From: Modicisalibacter luteus DSM 23508
GTDB lineage: Bacteria > Pseudomonadota > Gammaproteobacteria > Pseudomonadales > Halomonadaceae
NCBI RefSeq assembly: GCF_000378505.1
Contig: NZ_KB899994.1
Coordinates: 124,001 to 188,000, forward strand
Reading direction: 5' to 3'
Length of the DNA: 64,000 bases
The position numbers and the translations under genes are program-made. The notes under the pieces were generated by a model, which worked only from the letters and a program-made list of their open reading frames with translations, was not told the DNA's origin and did no database searches. Positions within the stretch are counted from its first letter, which is position 1. The number at the start of each line of letters is the position of its first letter. Shown one piece after another: positions 19,491-28,588 of the stretch.

Positions 19491-21161
19491 TTACATATTC
19501 GGGTAGTTGGGCCCGCCGCCGCCTTCCGGCGCTACCCACTCGATATTCTGCGCCGGGTCCTTTATGTCGCATGTCTTGCAGTGGATGCAGTTCTGGAAGT
19601 TGATCTGAAACTTCGGCTGACCATCATCGCCTTCGACCACTTCGTAAACCCCCACCGGGCAGTAGCGCTGCGCAGGTTCGTCGAACTTCGGCAGGTTGTC
19701 GCGAATCGGGATGGCTGGGTCCTTGAGACGGAGGTGGCTGGGTTGGTCCTCTTCGTGATTGGTATTGGAGAGGAATACCGAGGACGGCTTATCGAAGGAC
19801 AACTTACCGTCGGGCTTGGGATAGTCGGTCTTGTTGTACTTGGTGGCCAGTTCCAGCTTGGCGTGGTCAGGTGTTGTGTCGTGTACCGCTGGCAGTTTCC
19901 CTCCCAGCCACTGGTCGATGAAATTGTAGGCGCCCCCCAATATGGTGCCGTACTTGTGAATCGCTGGGCCGAAGTTAGCAGTCTCGCGAAGCTCCCGGTA
20001 GGCCCAGCTCTGCTCCCAGCGGGTTGTGAACGCGGTGAGTTCTCGTCCACCTTCATCGCCTTCATTGAGGGCCTCGAAAACCGTCTCTGCCGCGACCAGC
20101 CCTGACTTCATGGCTGTATGCAGCCCCTTGATCTTGGCGAAATTGAGGGTGCCGGCATCGCAGCCGATCAGCAGCCCGCCTGGAAATGTCATCTTCGGCA
20201 GGCAGTTGATGCCTCCCTTGGTGATCGCGCGCGCGCCGTAGGCCACCCGTGAACCGCTCTCAAGGTACTGCTTGATCAGCGGATGGTGCTTCATGCGCTG
20301 AAACTCGTCGAAGGGTGACAGGTAGGGATTCTGATAGGCGAGGTCCACGATCAGGCCGACGACTACCTGCTGGTTCTCGGCGTGATATAGGAAGAAGCCG
20401 CCATGGGTTTCCTTGTCGAGCGGCCAGCCGGAGCCGTGCAGGACCAGTCCAGGCTCGTGCCGTTCGGCGGGAACGTCCCACAGCTCCTTGAAACCGATCG
20501 CATAGTGCTGCGGATCACGCCCTTTGGCCAGGTCGAAGCGATCGATTAGGCGCTTGCCAAGGTGGCCCCGGGCGCCTTCGGCAAACAGGGTATATTTGGC
20601 GCGCAGTTCCATGCCCGGCATATAGCCATCCTTGGGCTCGCCGTTGGCACCGACACCCATGTCACCGGTAATAATGCCTCGTACCGTGCCGCTATCGTCG
20701 AGCAGGACCTCCTGAGCGGCGAAACCTGGAAATACTTCGACACCAAGTTCCTCTGCCTGTTCGCCCAGCCAGCGGCACAGGTTGCCGGCGCTGATCACGT
20801 AGTTCTGTTCATTGTCGGCGCCAGGTGTGCCGACATTGTGCATGGTCTTGGGGATCAGGGCATTGGGGAGTTTACGGGCGTTGTTTTCGTCCTTGAGGAG
20901 GTAGACTTCGTCGCGTATCGCGGGCGTATTCAAAGGCGCGCCACGTTCTGCCCAGTCGGGAAACAGCTCGTTGAGTGTCCGGGGCTCGAAGATGGCACCG
21001 GATAAAATATGCGCGCCGACTTCGGAACCCTTTTCGACCACACAGACGCTGAGTTCGCGTTCGGCTTCATTGGCCTGCTGCATCAGGCGGCAAGCAGCGG
21101 CCAAGCCGCTGGGGCCGGCACCGACGATGACTACATCGAAGTCCATGTGTTCGCGTTCCAC
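19491..21161 (-). CDS. etfD: Electron transfer flavoprotein-ubiquinone oxidoreductase
   Basis: Membrane-associated FAD and 4Fe-4S enzyme that passes electrons from ETF to ubiquinone, linking acyl-CoA dehydrogenases to respiration. It has 556 residues, family length. The N-terminal Rossmann motif is VVIVGAGPSGLAAA; the C-terminal cluster cysteines are in YCPVGVYEV and NCIHCKTCDIKDP; it ends GGGGPNYPNM. The start is GTG at 21161, with GGAGAG six bases upstream; the ATG five codons later is an alternative. It is divergent from etfBA, as in Pseudomonas, and all three probably respond to fatty acid supply. Confidence 0.95.
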   Translation of the reverse strand: MEREHMDFDVVIVGAGPSGLAAACRLMQQANEAERELSVCVVEKGSEVGAHILSGAIFEPRTLNELFPDWAERGAPLNTPAIRDEVYLLKDENNARKLPNALIPKTMHNVGTPGADNEQNYVISAGNLCRWLGEQAEELGVEVFPGFAAQEVLLDDSGTVRGIITGDMGVGANGEPKDGYMPGMELRAKYTLFAEGARGHLGKRLIDRFDLAKGRDPQHYAIGFKELWDVPAERHEPGLVLHGSGWPLDKETHGGFFLYHAENQQVVVGLIVDLAYQNPYLSPFDEFQRMKHHPLIKQYLESGSRVAYGARAITKGGINCLPKMTFPGGLLIGCDAGTLNFAKIKGLHTAMKSGLVAAETVFEALNEGDEGGRELTAFTTRWEQSWAYRELRETANFGPAIHKYGTILGGAYNFIDQWLGGKLPAVHDTTPDHAKLELATKYNKTDYPKPDGKLSFDKPSSVFLSNTNHEEDQPSHLRLKDPAIPIRDNLPKFDEPAQRYCPVGVYEVVEGDDGQPKFQINFQNCIHCKTCDIKDPAQNIEWVAPEGGGGPNYPNM

Positions 21162-21578
21162 GTCTTACTCTCCTCGGTCAAGCGGTGCTATCGCGCTGCA
21201 GCACCGTGTTTGGCTACCATTCTTATCGATCGGTGCAGGTTGGTAAAAATTCTATGCCCTGCATCGGAAGTCGTTTCACTGCGCCGTATCATATCGTGTA
21301 TGGACGGGGTCAGGCACGTTGATGGTCCGCATCCATTCTGTCGTTTGGAAGCTTCTGTGACTAAATCACTATATTTAAAACGGTCGTTTGCTTCCACTCT
21401 GCTTTCATGCTAGTGATATGCTCCAGTCAATGGATGCCGCCCGCTTGGCGTTTGGCCGTATTGGGCCGCTTAACAAGCTGTGGCAAACTAGGTCCTTTTA
21501 CGGCTTCGACTCCCTATCAAACGCTTGCATGAATATATAGCTGCTGGTTCTAACAAGCGAAAATCTAACGAGGACGCC
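21162..21578. other. etfD-etfB divergent regulatory region
   Basis: These 417 bases hold no convincing gene. They are AT-richer than their surroundings in 21360-21380 and 21500-21570. Candidate -10 elements lie on both strands (TATATT at 21370-21375 plus; TATAGT on the minus strand, overlapping the operator-like palindrome nearby). A short inverted repeat GTGACTAAATCAC occurs at 21357-21369. Confidence 0.6.
21377..21391. promoter_or_regulatory. PsrA-like operator palindrome
   Basis: AAAC-GGTC-GTTT (21378-21389) followed by G matches the published PsrA half-site pattern (G/C)AAAC-N2-4-GTTT(G/C) except for the outer left base. PsrA is a TetR-type fatty-acid-responsive repressor in Pseudomonas. 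The site lies in the spacer of a possible minus-strand etfD promoter. Confidence 0.5.
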
Positions 21579-22331
21579 ATGAAAGTACTCGTCGCGGTTA
21601 AACGCGTCATTGACTACAACGTCAAGATCCGCGTCAAGGCGGATCATTCCGACGTCGACCTTACCAACGTCAAGATGGCCATGAACCCATTCTGTGAGAT
21701 TGCCGTCGAAGAGGCGGTGCGTCTGAAAGAGAAGGGCGTTGCCACGGAAATCGTCGCTGTGACCGTCGGGCCCAAGGCTGCTCAGGAGCAGTTGCGTACT
21801 GCGCTAGCACTGGGGGCCGACCGGGCCATCCACGTCGCCACTGACGAGCGTGTCGAGTCGTTGGCGGTGGCCAAGCTGCTCAAGCAGGTCGTCGACGTGG
21901 AACAGCCGCAGCTTGTGATCCTCGGTAAGCAGGCCATCGACACTGATAACAACCAGACCGGGCAGATGCTGGCTGCGCTGACTGGCTGGGGACAGGGTAC
22001 CTTCGCCTCGAAAGTGGATGTCCAGGAAGGCACCGTCAATGTCACCCGCGAGATTGATGGTGGCCTGCAGACCGTAGCGCTCAAGCTACCCGCCGTGGTC
22101 ACTACTGACCTGCGTCTCAATGAGCCGCGCTATGCCAAGCTGCCCGACATCATGAAGGCCAAGAAGAAGCCGCTCGAGACTAAGACCCCCGAGGAGCTCG
22201 GCGTCGACATCGCCTCCAAGGTCACCCAGCTGCAGGTCGAGACCCCGGCCGAGCGCAAGGGAGGCATCAAGGTCGGCTCGGTGGACGAGCTAGTCGACAA
22301 ACTCAAGAACGAAGCCAAGGTGATTTCATGA
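21579..22331 (+). CDS. etfB: Electron transfer flavoprotein beta subunit
   Basis: Binds AMP and forms the ETF heterodimer with EtfA; accepts electrons from acyl-CoA dehydrogenases. It has 250 residues from the ATG at 21579 ([14 protein letters not shown], the standard start, GAGG upstream). The open frame continues 18 codons further upstream without a family match. The signature [31 protein letters not shown] includes the conserved ETF-beta pattern near residues 165-195. Its end shares four bases with etfA (ATGA), so the two are translationally coupled. Confidence 0.96.
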   Translation: MKVLVAVKRVIDYNVKIRVKADHSDVDLTNVKMAMNPFCEIAVEEAVRLKEKGVATEIVAVTVGPKAAQEQLRTALALGADRAIHVATDERVESLAVAKLLKQVVDVEQPQLVILGKQAIDTDNNQTGQMLAALTGWGQGTFASKVDVQEGTVNVTREIDGGLQTVALKLPAVVTTDLRLNEPRYAKLPDIMKAKKKPLETKTPEELGVDIASKVTQLQVETPAERKGGIKVGSVDELVDKLKNEAKVIS

Positions 22332-23257
22332 GCATCCTGATCCTCGCCGACCATCACGATGGCCATCTCTCCGGCGCCACCGCGCATGTAGTCGCCGCGG
22401 CGCAGCAGATCGGTGGCGGTGACATCGACCTCCTTGTTGCCGGTCAGGACGTGCAGGGCGTAGCCGAGCAGGCAGCTAAGCTCGATGGCGTGGCACGGGT
22501 GCGTGTCGCCGACCATGCAGCCTACGCTCACCAGCTTGCCGAGCCGCTGGCCGACCTGCTGGTGCGTCTTGCCGACGGCTATAGCCACGTGCTGGCCAGT
22601 TCCTCCACGACCGGCAAGAATGTGCTTCCGCGGCTGGCTGCACTCAAGGACGTCGCTGCCATTTCCGACATCCTCGACGTGGTGAGCACTGATACCTTCA
22701 AACGTCCGATTTACGCCGGCAATGCCATCGCCACTGTGCAGAGCGCCGATCCGCTCAAGGTGCTGACTGTGCGCAGCACGGCCTTCGACGCCATCAGCGA
22801 GAGTGGCAATGCCTCCATCGAGATGGTCGATGTGGCGGTCGATAATTCGCTGTCGAGCTTCGTCGACGAGCAACTCGAACAGAGCGAGCGGCCTGAGCTG
22901 GGCGCGGCGCGTGTGGTCATCTCCGGTGGCCGTGGCATGGGCAATGGCGAGAACTTCAAACTGCTCGACGGAATCGCCGACAAGCTGGGGGCAGCGATCG
23001 GTGCGTCGCGTGCGGCAGTGGACGCCGGCTTCGTGCCCAATGACATGCAAGTAGGGCAGACCGGCAAGATTGTCGCGCCGGAGCTCTACATCGCGGTGGG
23101 AATCAGCGGGGCAATCCAGCACTTGGCGGGGATGAAGGACTCCAAGGTGATCGTAGCGATCAACAAGGACGAGGAGGCGCCGATCTTCCAGGTGGCGGAT
23201 TACGGCCTGGTAGGCGATCTATTCCAGATCCTGCCGGAGCTTGAACAGAAGCTGTAA
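22328..23257 (+). CDS. etfA: Electron transfer flavoprotein alpha subunit
   Basis: FAD-binding subunit of ETF. It has 309 residues. The C-terminal FAD domain has [36 protein letters not shown] and [11 protein letters not shown], all hallmark motifs. AAGGTGA is the Shine-Dalgarno within the end of etfB. It is followed by a strong intrinsic terminator, ending the two-gene etfBA unit. Confidence 0.96.
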   Translation: MSILILADHHDGHLSGATAHVVAAAQQIGGGDIDLLVAGQDVQGVAEQAAKLDGVARVRVADHAAYAHQLAEPLADLLVRLADGYSHVLASSSTTGKNVLPRLAALKDVAAISDILDVVSTDTFKRPIYAGNAIATVQSADPLKVLTVRSTAFDAISESGNASIEMVDVAVDNSLSSFVDEQLEQSERPELGAARVVISGGRGMGNGENFKLLDGIADKLGAAIGASRAAVDAGFVPNDMQVGQTGKIVAPELYIAVGISGAIQHLAGMKDSKVIVAINKDEEAPIFQVADYGLVGDLFQILPELEQKL

Positions 23258-23279
23258 GTACGGCACGGCGATTTATCGC

Positions 23280-23309
23280 AAAACCGGCTCCTGATGGGGC
23301 CGGTTTTTT
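23280..23309 (+). terminator. Intrinsic terminator after etfA
   Basis: AAAACCGGCTCC (23280-23291) pairs with 23296-23307 (12 pairs, one T-G) around a TGAT loop, ending in six Ts (23304-23309). Confidence 0.92.
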
Positions 23310-23333
23310 CATGGAAGCGAAAGTATCTTTATT

Positions 23334-23352
23334 GATAATTGTTCTTGTTTGT
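23334..23352 (+). promoter_or_regulatory. Fur-box-like sequence before the TonB2 operon
   Basis: The 19 bases beginning GATAATTGTTCTTG match the classical Fur consensus at 10 of 19 positions, including the whole first hexamer, and resemble natural Fur sites of Pseudomonas style. A TTGATA that could serve as -35 overlaps it (23332-23337). Iron control of the following ExbB/ExbD/TonB genes is the inference. Confidence 0.5.
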
Positions 23353-23428
23353 ATTAGCTTGGTCATTTGTTCTGATTGAAGCGCTGCGCGTGATCTCTGC
23401 TCCACGCCTAGCGCCAGTGAGGAAACTA

Positions 23429-24238
23429 ATGAGCGCAAGTTACATGAAGCAAGGACTGTTGCGCCGTTCCTGCCGCCTATCTGTCGTCATGCTCCTGATG
23501 GGAGCCTGTACCTTGGCGTTGGCTCAGAACGACGTACGCGAGGAAAGCATCGAAGCGCAGCGAGAGCAGGCCGAACTGCAGGAAAAGATTGATGCGGCAG
23601 ACGAGGCAACACGAGAGGCGCTACGTGAATTGCGTGCGGCGGAGCGCGAGGCCAACCGGCTCAGGGCCTATAATGCAGAGCTTGCCCCATTGGTCGAACG
23701 GCAATCCGACGCCATTGTGCAGCGTGAACAGGCGCTGAGCACCTTATCGGAAACTCGCGAAGCACTTCCGGTATTGATGCGTGACATGGTCGATAGACTG
23801 CGCCGGTGGGTGGAGGCGGACCTGCCATTCCTGCAGGAGGAGCGTCTGGCACGTGTCGACGAGCTTGAAAACATGCTTGCCGACGCCGAGATGAGCGCAT
23901 CGGACAAACTGGATAGGGTCCTGGCCGCTTGGCGCACCGAACTCGATTACGGACGTGAAATGGATGCTTGGCGGGGGCAGCTCGTCGGAGCGGAAAATCG
24001 TGAAGTCGATTACTTGCGTCTGGGGCGTGTGGGTTGGTACTACGTCGCTCCCGATGGAAGCAAAGGGGGTGTCTGGAAAAGCCGTGCCAACCAGTGGCAG
24101 TCGCTTAACGATGAGCAATTGGCTGAGGTGCGCAAGGGCATACGTATTGCGCGAGAGCAGCGTGCCCCAGAATTGCTGGCTTTACCGACCTCGATCGAGG
24201 TATCTGTCAGCGGGCCGCAGAAAGAGGAAACGTCATGA
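23429..24238 (+). CDS. DUF3450 periplasmic coiled-coil protein of the TonB2 operon
   Basis: A 269-residue protein from the ATG at 23429 (GAGGAAAC upstream); the open frame begins earlier but without a site. A signal peptide covers about residues 1-32, ending LALA. Next comes a long charged helix (about 38-110), then a Trp/Tyr-rich C-terminal part (GWYYVAPDG). This matches DUF3450, found at the head of Vibrio TonB2 operons (the VC1548 position). Its job is not established; a periplasmic partner of TtpC is likely from gene order. It overlaps the next gene by four bases. Confidence 0.85.
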   Translation: MSASYMKQGLLRRSCRLSVVMLLMGACTLALAQNDVREESIEAQREQAELQEKIDAADEATREALRELRAAEREANRLRAYNAELAPLVERQSDAIVQREQALSTLSETREALPVLMRDMVDRLRRWVEADLPFLQEERLARVDELENMLADAEMSASDKLDRVLAAWRTELDYGREMDAWRGQLVGAENREVDYLRLGRVGWYYVAPDGSKGGVWKSRANQWQSLNDEQLAEVRKGIRIAREQRAPELLALPTSIEVSVSGPQKEETS

Positions 24239-25629
24239 AGTTCCGCGTGCTACTGACGTTTGGTCTGCTGTCCTGGTTACCGCTGGCGTTAGCCCAAAGC
24301 GGCGAGGACCTGTCCGGAACCGACGGCAGTCGGCCGTCCCCCGGTCAAATCTTGGAAACCCTGCGCGCCGACCATCAAGCTGCCGAGGCACGGGATAGTC
24401 AGCGCCTCGAGGCCCTGCTTAGCGATCAGCAGGCGCTTGACGCGGCACTCGCCGAGGCACGTGAGTCGCTGGCTCAAGCCCGGGAGCGCCAGGAATCTCT
24501 AGAAACCCAGCAATCCGAGCAACAGACACGTCTCGGTGAGTTGCGTGAACGCCGAAGCGAGGAAGCTGGCGATCTGGAAAGTGTTTATGACGTTGCACGA
24601 CGCCATGCCAGCGATCTGCGTAACTCACTGAACGACAGTTGGCTCATCGTGGGTGGTCAAGCTCAATTACCTGCGCGTCTCGACGATGAAGGATTGCTGG
24701 ACGTCGCCGCGCTTTCCGCCTTGGGCGACAACCTGATATCGCTCACGATCGAAAGCGGGCAGGGCATCGAGTTCACCGCGCCGGTTGCCGGTGCGGCCGG
24801 TGAGGTCACGTCCCGAGACGTCGTTCGGCTTGGCGATTATCTGGGCTTCAGCAACGGCCAGTTACTACGAGTGCCCACCGAGTCAGGGCCACTAAGCGTC
24901 GCTGAGCAGACACCGTCCTATGTCTCGGAGCTACTCGAAGCATACCAAGGTGGAATCGGCGAGGTGGTCGCCTTCGATCCGACCCGTGGTGTGGTGCTTG
25001 ATGCTCTGGCACAGCAACCTGGCCTTTGGCAGCGTTTCCAACAGGGCGGTGCCGTAGGTTACGTCGTGGTAGCGCTGGGGGGCATCGGTCTCGCCATTGC
25101 CCTGGCGCAGTACGCCTACTTGCTGTTGGTCACGGTGCGTATGCGACGGCAACTGCGTGAGCCGAACTCCCTTCGTCAGGACAATCCCCTGGGGAGAGTC
25201 TTGATGCGGTTCAGTGCCTTGAACGAAGGACATGCCCCCGAGGCGCTGGAAGCGCGTCTCGACGAGGCGCTGCTGGCTGAGCAGCCACGCCTGGAGCGTG
25301 GCCAGCCTCTGGTCAAGCTACTGGCAGCCGTTGCGCCACTGCTGGGGCTGCTGGGGACTGTCACGGGGATGATCGTCACTTTCCAGTCGATCACCGTTTT
25401 CGGTACCGGCGACCCACAGCTGATGGCCGGCGGGATAAGCCAGGCCTTGGTGACGACCGTGTTGGGCTTGATCACGGCAGTACCTTTACTCTTTGCACAG
25501 ACGGCTCTAGCCAGCCGCAGCCGTGATCTGATCGGAACCCTCGAAGGGCGAGCCAGCGCTGTACTGGCGGAGCATCTCGAATCCCGTCCGGCCGAGGTCA
25601 GTGAGCGTCGCCATGCCTCTCTTGCTTGA
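24235..25629 (+). CDS. ttpC: TtpC-like MotA/TolQ/ExbB proton channel protein with periplasmic domain
   Basis: A 464-residue protein: signal peptide 1-20 (LALA/QS), coiled coil about 40-110, a periplasmic domain to about 270, then three membrane segments (about 274-300, 360-385, 405-425) making a MotA/TolQ/ExbB domain. The motif AAVAPLLGLLGTVTGMI is the family hallmark. This architecture is that of TtpC, the fourth subunit needed by the Vibrio TonB2 system, where a usual ExbB is also present. It overlaps both neighbours, so the operon is tightly coupled. Confidence 0.88.
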   Translation: MKFRVLLTFGLLSWLPLALAQSGEDLSGTDGSRPSPGQILETLRADHQAAEARDSQRLEALLSDQQALDAALAEARESLAQARERQESLETQQSEQQTRLGELRERRSEEAGDLESVYDVARRHASDLRNSLNDSWLIVGGQAQLPARLDDEGLLDVAALSALGDNLISLTIESGQGIEFTAPVAGAAGEVTSRDVVRLGDYLGFSNGQLLRVPTESGPLSVAEQTPSYVSELLEAYQGGIGEVVAFDPTRGVVLDALAQQPGLWQRFQQGGAVGYVVVALGGIGLAIALAQYAYLLLVTVRMRRQLREPNSLRQDNPLGRVLMRFSALNEGHAPEALEARLDEALLAEQPRLERGQPLVKLLAAVAPLLGLLGTVTGMIVTFQSITVFGTGDPQLMAGGISQALVTTVLGLITAVPLLFAQTALASRSRDLIGTLEGRASAVLAEHLESRPAEVSERRHASLA

Positions 25630-26158
25630 GCCGCTTTACCGTCTCGCCGAGTCCGGTGGGGCGGTGCTGGTCGTGATTGCAGTCGTGGCTACTGCCTTGT
25701 TCGCGTTAGGGCTTGAACGATGGTTTTATTGGCGTTTTACCCATCGTAGGGCGCGGCAGGCATTGGTGTCTCGGTGGACAGCGCGCCGCGACCACGCCAG
25801 CTGGAGCGCATTGACACTGCGTGAAGTTTGGACCCGGGATCTTATCGCGCGTTTGCGGCAGCCCCTGCCTTGGCTCAAGTTGCTGGTCTCGTTATGCCCG
25901 TTATTGGGTCTATTGGGAACGGTGACAGGGATGATCCATGTGTTCGATAGCTTGGCGATGACCGATGTTGGCCAAGCGAGAGCAATGGCCGACGGTGTAG
26001 CGCGAGCGACCCTGCCGACGCTGGCCGGTATGGCTGTCGCTGTCGTCGGCCTGCTCTTTACGACGCGCCTGGAGCAGGTGATCCGGCGCGAGGATCAGCG
26101 TTTGCACGATCGCATGGCTCGTGCCGCCGAGGAATATGTGGAGAGAACCCATGCGTAG
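25613..26158 (+). CDS. exbB: ExbB2 proton channel subunit
   Basis: Inner-membrane MotA/TolQ/ExbB family protein of 181 residues, one of the pair that turns proton flow into TonB movement. It has three membrane segments (about 15-34, 91-112 and 130-150) and the motif VSLCPLLGLLGTVTGMI. It is shorter than E. coli ExbB (244), as is usual for ExbB2 proteins. ATG at 25613 with GTGAG upstream is preferred; a GTG at 25601 adds four residues. It overlaps ttpC by 17 bases and exbD by eight. Confidence 0.9.
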   Translation: MPLLLEPLYRLAESGGAVLVVIAVVATALFALGLERWFYWRFTHRRARQALVSRWTARRDHASWSALTLREVWTRDLIARLRQPLPWLKLLVSLCPLLGLLGTVTGMIHVFDSLAMTDVGQARAMADGVARATLPTLAGMAVAVVGLLFTTRLEQVIRREDQRLHDRMARAAEEYVERTHA

Positions 26159-26555
26159 ACGTCGAATGCAAAGTGACGGTGAGGCGGCCGAGATCAATCT
26201 CACGCCGATGCTGGATGTCGTGTTCATCATGCTGATCTTTTTCATCGTCACGACCAGTTTCGTCAAAGAGAGCGGTATCGAGATTGATCGCCCCGAGTCT
26301 TCGGCTGCCTCACCGCGCCCTGATGCCCAGGTAATGGTTGCTATTAGTAATGAAGGTTCGGTCTGGGTTGACGGTAAACCGGTAGACACTCATCGAGTCG
26401 GGCCGGTCGTGGCCAGCATGGTGAGCGCCGAGGGAAGCGTCGTGATACAGGCTGACCGCAACTCGACGACAGGGTTGTTGGTAGAGGTCATGGATCGTAT
26501 CCGCGAAGCTGGGGTCGACAACGTCGCGGTGGCTGCAACCAGAGGGAGTCGCTGA
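26151..26555 (+). CDS. exbD: ExbD2 proton channel subunit
   Basis: A 134-residue ExbD/TolR protein: short cytoplasmic basic N-terminus, one membrane helix (about 21-38), periplasmic domain. Asp22 in NLTPMLDVVFIMLIFF is the conserved proton-pathway residue (Asp25 in E. coli). The ATG at 26151 has GGAG upstream within exbB; the open frame begins ten codons earlier without a site. The tonB start overlaps its stop (TGATG). Confidence 0.93.
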   Translation: MRRRRMQSDGEAAEINLTPMLDVVFIMLIFFIVTTSFVKESGIEIDRPESSAASPRPDAQVMVAISNEGSVWVDGKPVDTHRVGPVVASMVSAEGSVVIQADRNSTTGLLVEVMDRIREAGVDNVAVAATRGSR

Positions 26556-27319
26556 TGCGTTACCTGCTGGGCACGGCGGGGGGTATCGTACTAGCGCTAG
26601 CGCTATTTTTTTTGCTGGCGTTGCTGGTAGCGCCGCCGGAAGACGAGCGACAGGTCATCGAGATGCCTCTGTCCGTATCCATGGTCGAGGCGCCGGCTGA
26701 GCAAGCTCCCGAGGGTGTCGCGAGTCCGGCAGAGTCGATGCCGCCCCCACCGGCCAGTGCACCGCCTCTGCCGCCTGCACCGATGCCGAGCCCGGCAATC
26801 GATAGCAATATTGCCATGCCGGAACCTGACTTGCCGGCGACGGAGGCGCCTGCAGCGCCTCAGGAAATGGAGCTGCCTGAACTGACGGAGATCAAGCCCC
26901 AGCCTGAGCCGACACCACGACCTGAGCCGCGCCCCGAGCCTGCCCCTGAACCCAAGCCTGTGTCAGCGCCAAGTTCGCAGCCTCAGTCAACGCCTACCGA
27001 GTCGTTGGTCGATAGTGGTCAGGCATCCACTGCCGCATCGGCGGCTAGTGGAGAAGTTGCCTCGCCTCAGCCGACGCGTCGGGTGCCTCCCGAGTATCCG
27101 CGGCGCGCCTTGAGGCGGGGAATCGAAGGATACGTCGAAGTGCGTTTCACCATTCAGCCCAATGGCAGGGTGGATCAAGGTTCTCTGCGCGTCGTCGAGG
27201 CTCGGCCACGCAATGTGTTCGAGCGCGCTGCCATGCGGGCTATCGCTGACTGGCATTTCCCTACTGCGTCGGCACCGCGCGAAGCGCGTCAGCGTCTTGA
27301 ATTCAAGCTCGAGGGGTAA
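26555..27319 (+). CDS. tonB: TonB2 energy-transducing protein
   Basis: A 254-residue TonB: membrane anchor at about 8-27, a Pro/Glu-rich periplasm-spanning stretch at about 45-150 (many PEP and PxP repeats), and a C-terminal TonB domain from about 172 (RVPPEYPRRALRRGIEGYV, then RAIADWHF). The YP motif contacts receptor TonB boxes. The membrane helix lacks the His found at position 20 of E. coli TonB, typical of the short TonB2 class. No TonB-dependent receptor is next to it, so it likely serves receptors encoded elsewhere. Confidence 0.93.
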   Translation: MRYLLGTAGGIVLALALFFLLALLVAPPEDERQVIEMPLSVSMVEAPAEQAPEGVASPAESMPPPPASAPPLPPAPMPSPAIDSNIAMPEPDLPATEAPAAPQEMELPELTEIKPQPEPTPRPEPRPEPAPEPKPVSAPSSQPQSTPTESLVDSGQASTAASAASGEVASPQPTRRVPPEYPRRALRRGIEGYVEVRFTIQPNGRVDQGSLRVVEARPRNVFERAAMRAIADWHFPTASAPREARQRLEFKLEG

Positions 27320-27322
27320 GGC

Positions 27323-28585
27323 ATGGTGACGCATAGGCAGCTTCGTGCGCTTGTGTGCGGTAGCGGAATTATCGCAGTCGTCCTCTTTCCTATGATCGGC
27401 CAAGCAGCGCCCGCGTTGCGCCCCGATATGGTGCGCAGTCTTGAGGCCATGCAGCAACGTTTGTCCGAAGGTGATACCGCCAATGTGGCAAGTCGGTCCA
27501 AGAGTGCGGCTGAGCGGCTCGAAGGCGGTAATGCGTCCGATCGTTGGGCCAGGGCACTCTTTTTGCAGTTGGCCGCTACGGCTGAGGCGCGCATGGGTAA
27601 TGACGCGAAGGCGGCCGACCTGTTTGCCACGGCGCGTGGCATCGACGGGGTCGAAGCTGCACAGCGCCTCCAGTGGCTAAATCATGAGGCGCGCTTGCGG
27701 CTGCGTGCCGGGCAAAGCGAAAGAGGCTCTGAGCTCCTTGATCGATGGCTCAGCCAAGCCGGAGGGCAGGCCGGGGCTGAGGACTACTGGCTGATGGCCC
27801 AGAGCCTGGCCAGTCAGTCGCAATGGCAGGCCGCGGCGAGCTGGGTGGACCGTGCCCGCCGGGACGATGCGTCGACGACGGACGAGCGTCTCGGCCTGGC
27901 GGCGAGCGTCTATCAACGTGCCGGGCGCAACGATGCCGCCTTTGCCATCCTGGATCAGCTACTGTCTGGGGGCAGTAACAATCCTGACGCTTGGCGTCGT
28001 GCTGCGGCACTGGCTCAGCGCTTGGGGGATACCGGGCGCGCAGCTGCGCTCTGGGATGCCGCCTGGCGTCAAGGTGTGCTGGCCACCCAAGACGACTTGC
28101 GTCAGTTGGTGAAGCTGCATATGGCGGGGGGTACCCCGGCGAGAGCAGCAGAATATCTGGAAGAGGCACTGAAAAAGGGCGAGCTGGCACGTAACGAGGC
28201 CAATCAGCGGTTATTGGCCGAGGCATGGGCGGCAGCGAAGGATCGTGATCGCGCTCTTCAGGCATGGCGGCACTTGGCCGAACAGACTCAGGCAGGGCAG
28301 GACTGGCGCCGGCTCGTTGAACTGGCTTATGGCTGGGGATATTGGCGAGCTGTTATCGACGCTTCGGTCAAGGCGCGTGAAGCCGGGGAGAATTCGGCGC
28401 GTTCTTGGTTGCTCGAAGGCATTGCTTATGTCGAACTTGGCGAGCGGGAAAAGGCCCGACAGGCGTTCATGTCAGCACAAAAAGCCGGTGCCGATCAGGC
28501 CGAGGCCTGGCTGGTCACACTCGATAGCGCAAGCGAGGGGGCAGTTCCGCCCCCCACCCAGGTCGATGTTCGCAGCGAAAGCTGA
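27323..28585 (+). CDS. TPR-repeat periplasmic protein of the TonB2 operon
   Basis: A 420-residue protein with a signal peptide (about 1-28, ending GQAA) followed by helical TPR-like repeats over most of its length, e.g. AWRRAAALAQRLGDTGRAAALWDAAW near 226-251. It starts three bases after tonB with GAGGGG as its site. A TPR gene closes the TonB2 operon in Vibrio as well (the VC1543 position). The role is unproven; it may organise the TonB2 complex or its receptors. It converges on xthA with three bases between them. Confidence 0.82.
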   Translation: MVTHRQLRALVCGSGIIAVVLFPMIGQAAPALRPDMVRSLEAMQQRLSEGDTANVASRSKSAAERLEGGNASDRWARALFLQLAATAEARMGNDAKAADLFATARGIDGVEAAQRLQWLNHEARLRLRAGQSERGSELLDRWLSQAGGQAGAEDYWLMAQSLASQSQWQAAASWVDRARRDDASTTDERLGLAASVYQRAGRNDAAFAILDQLLSGGSNNPDAWRRAAALAQRLGDTGRAAALWDAAWRQGVLATQDDLRQLVKLHMAGGTPARAAEYLEEALKKGELARNEANQRLLAEAWAAAKDRDRALQAWRHLAEQTQAGQDWRRLVELAYGWGYWRAVIDASVKAREAGENSARSWLLEGIAYVELGEREKARQAFMSAQKAGADQAEAWLVTLDSASEGAVPPPTQVDVRSES

Positions 28586-28588
28586 TAG

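Noticed and set aside
19476-20105. 209-residue open frame antisense to etfD
   Set aside because: Covers the conserved iron-sulfur end of etfD; a codon-bias shadow.
22130-23122. 330-residue open frame antisense to etfBA
   Set aside because: Shadow of strongly conserved etfB and etfA; no recognisable protein features.
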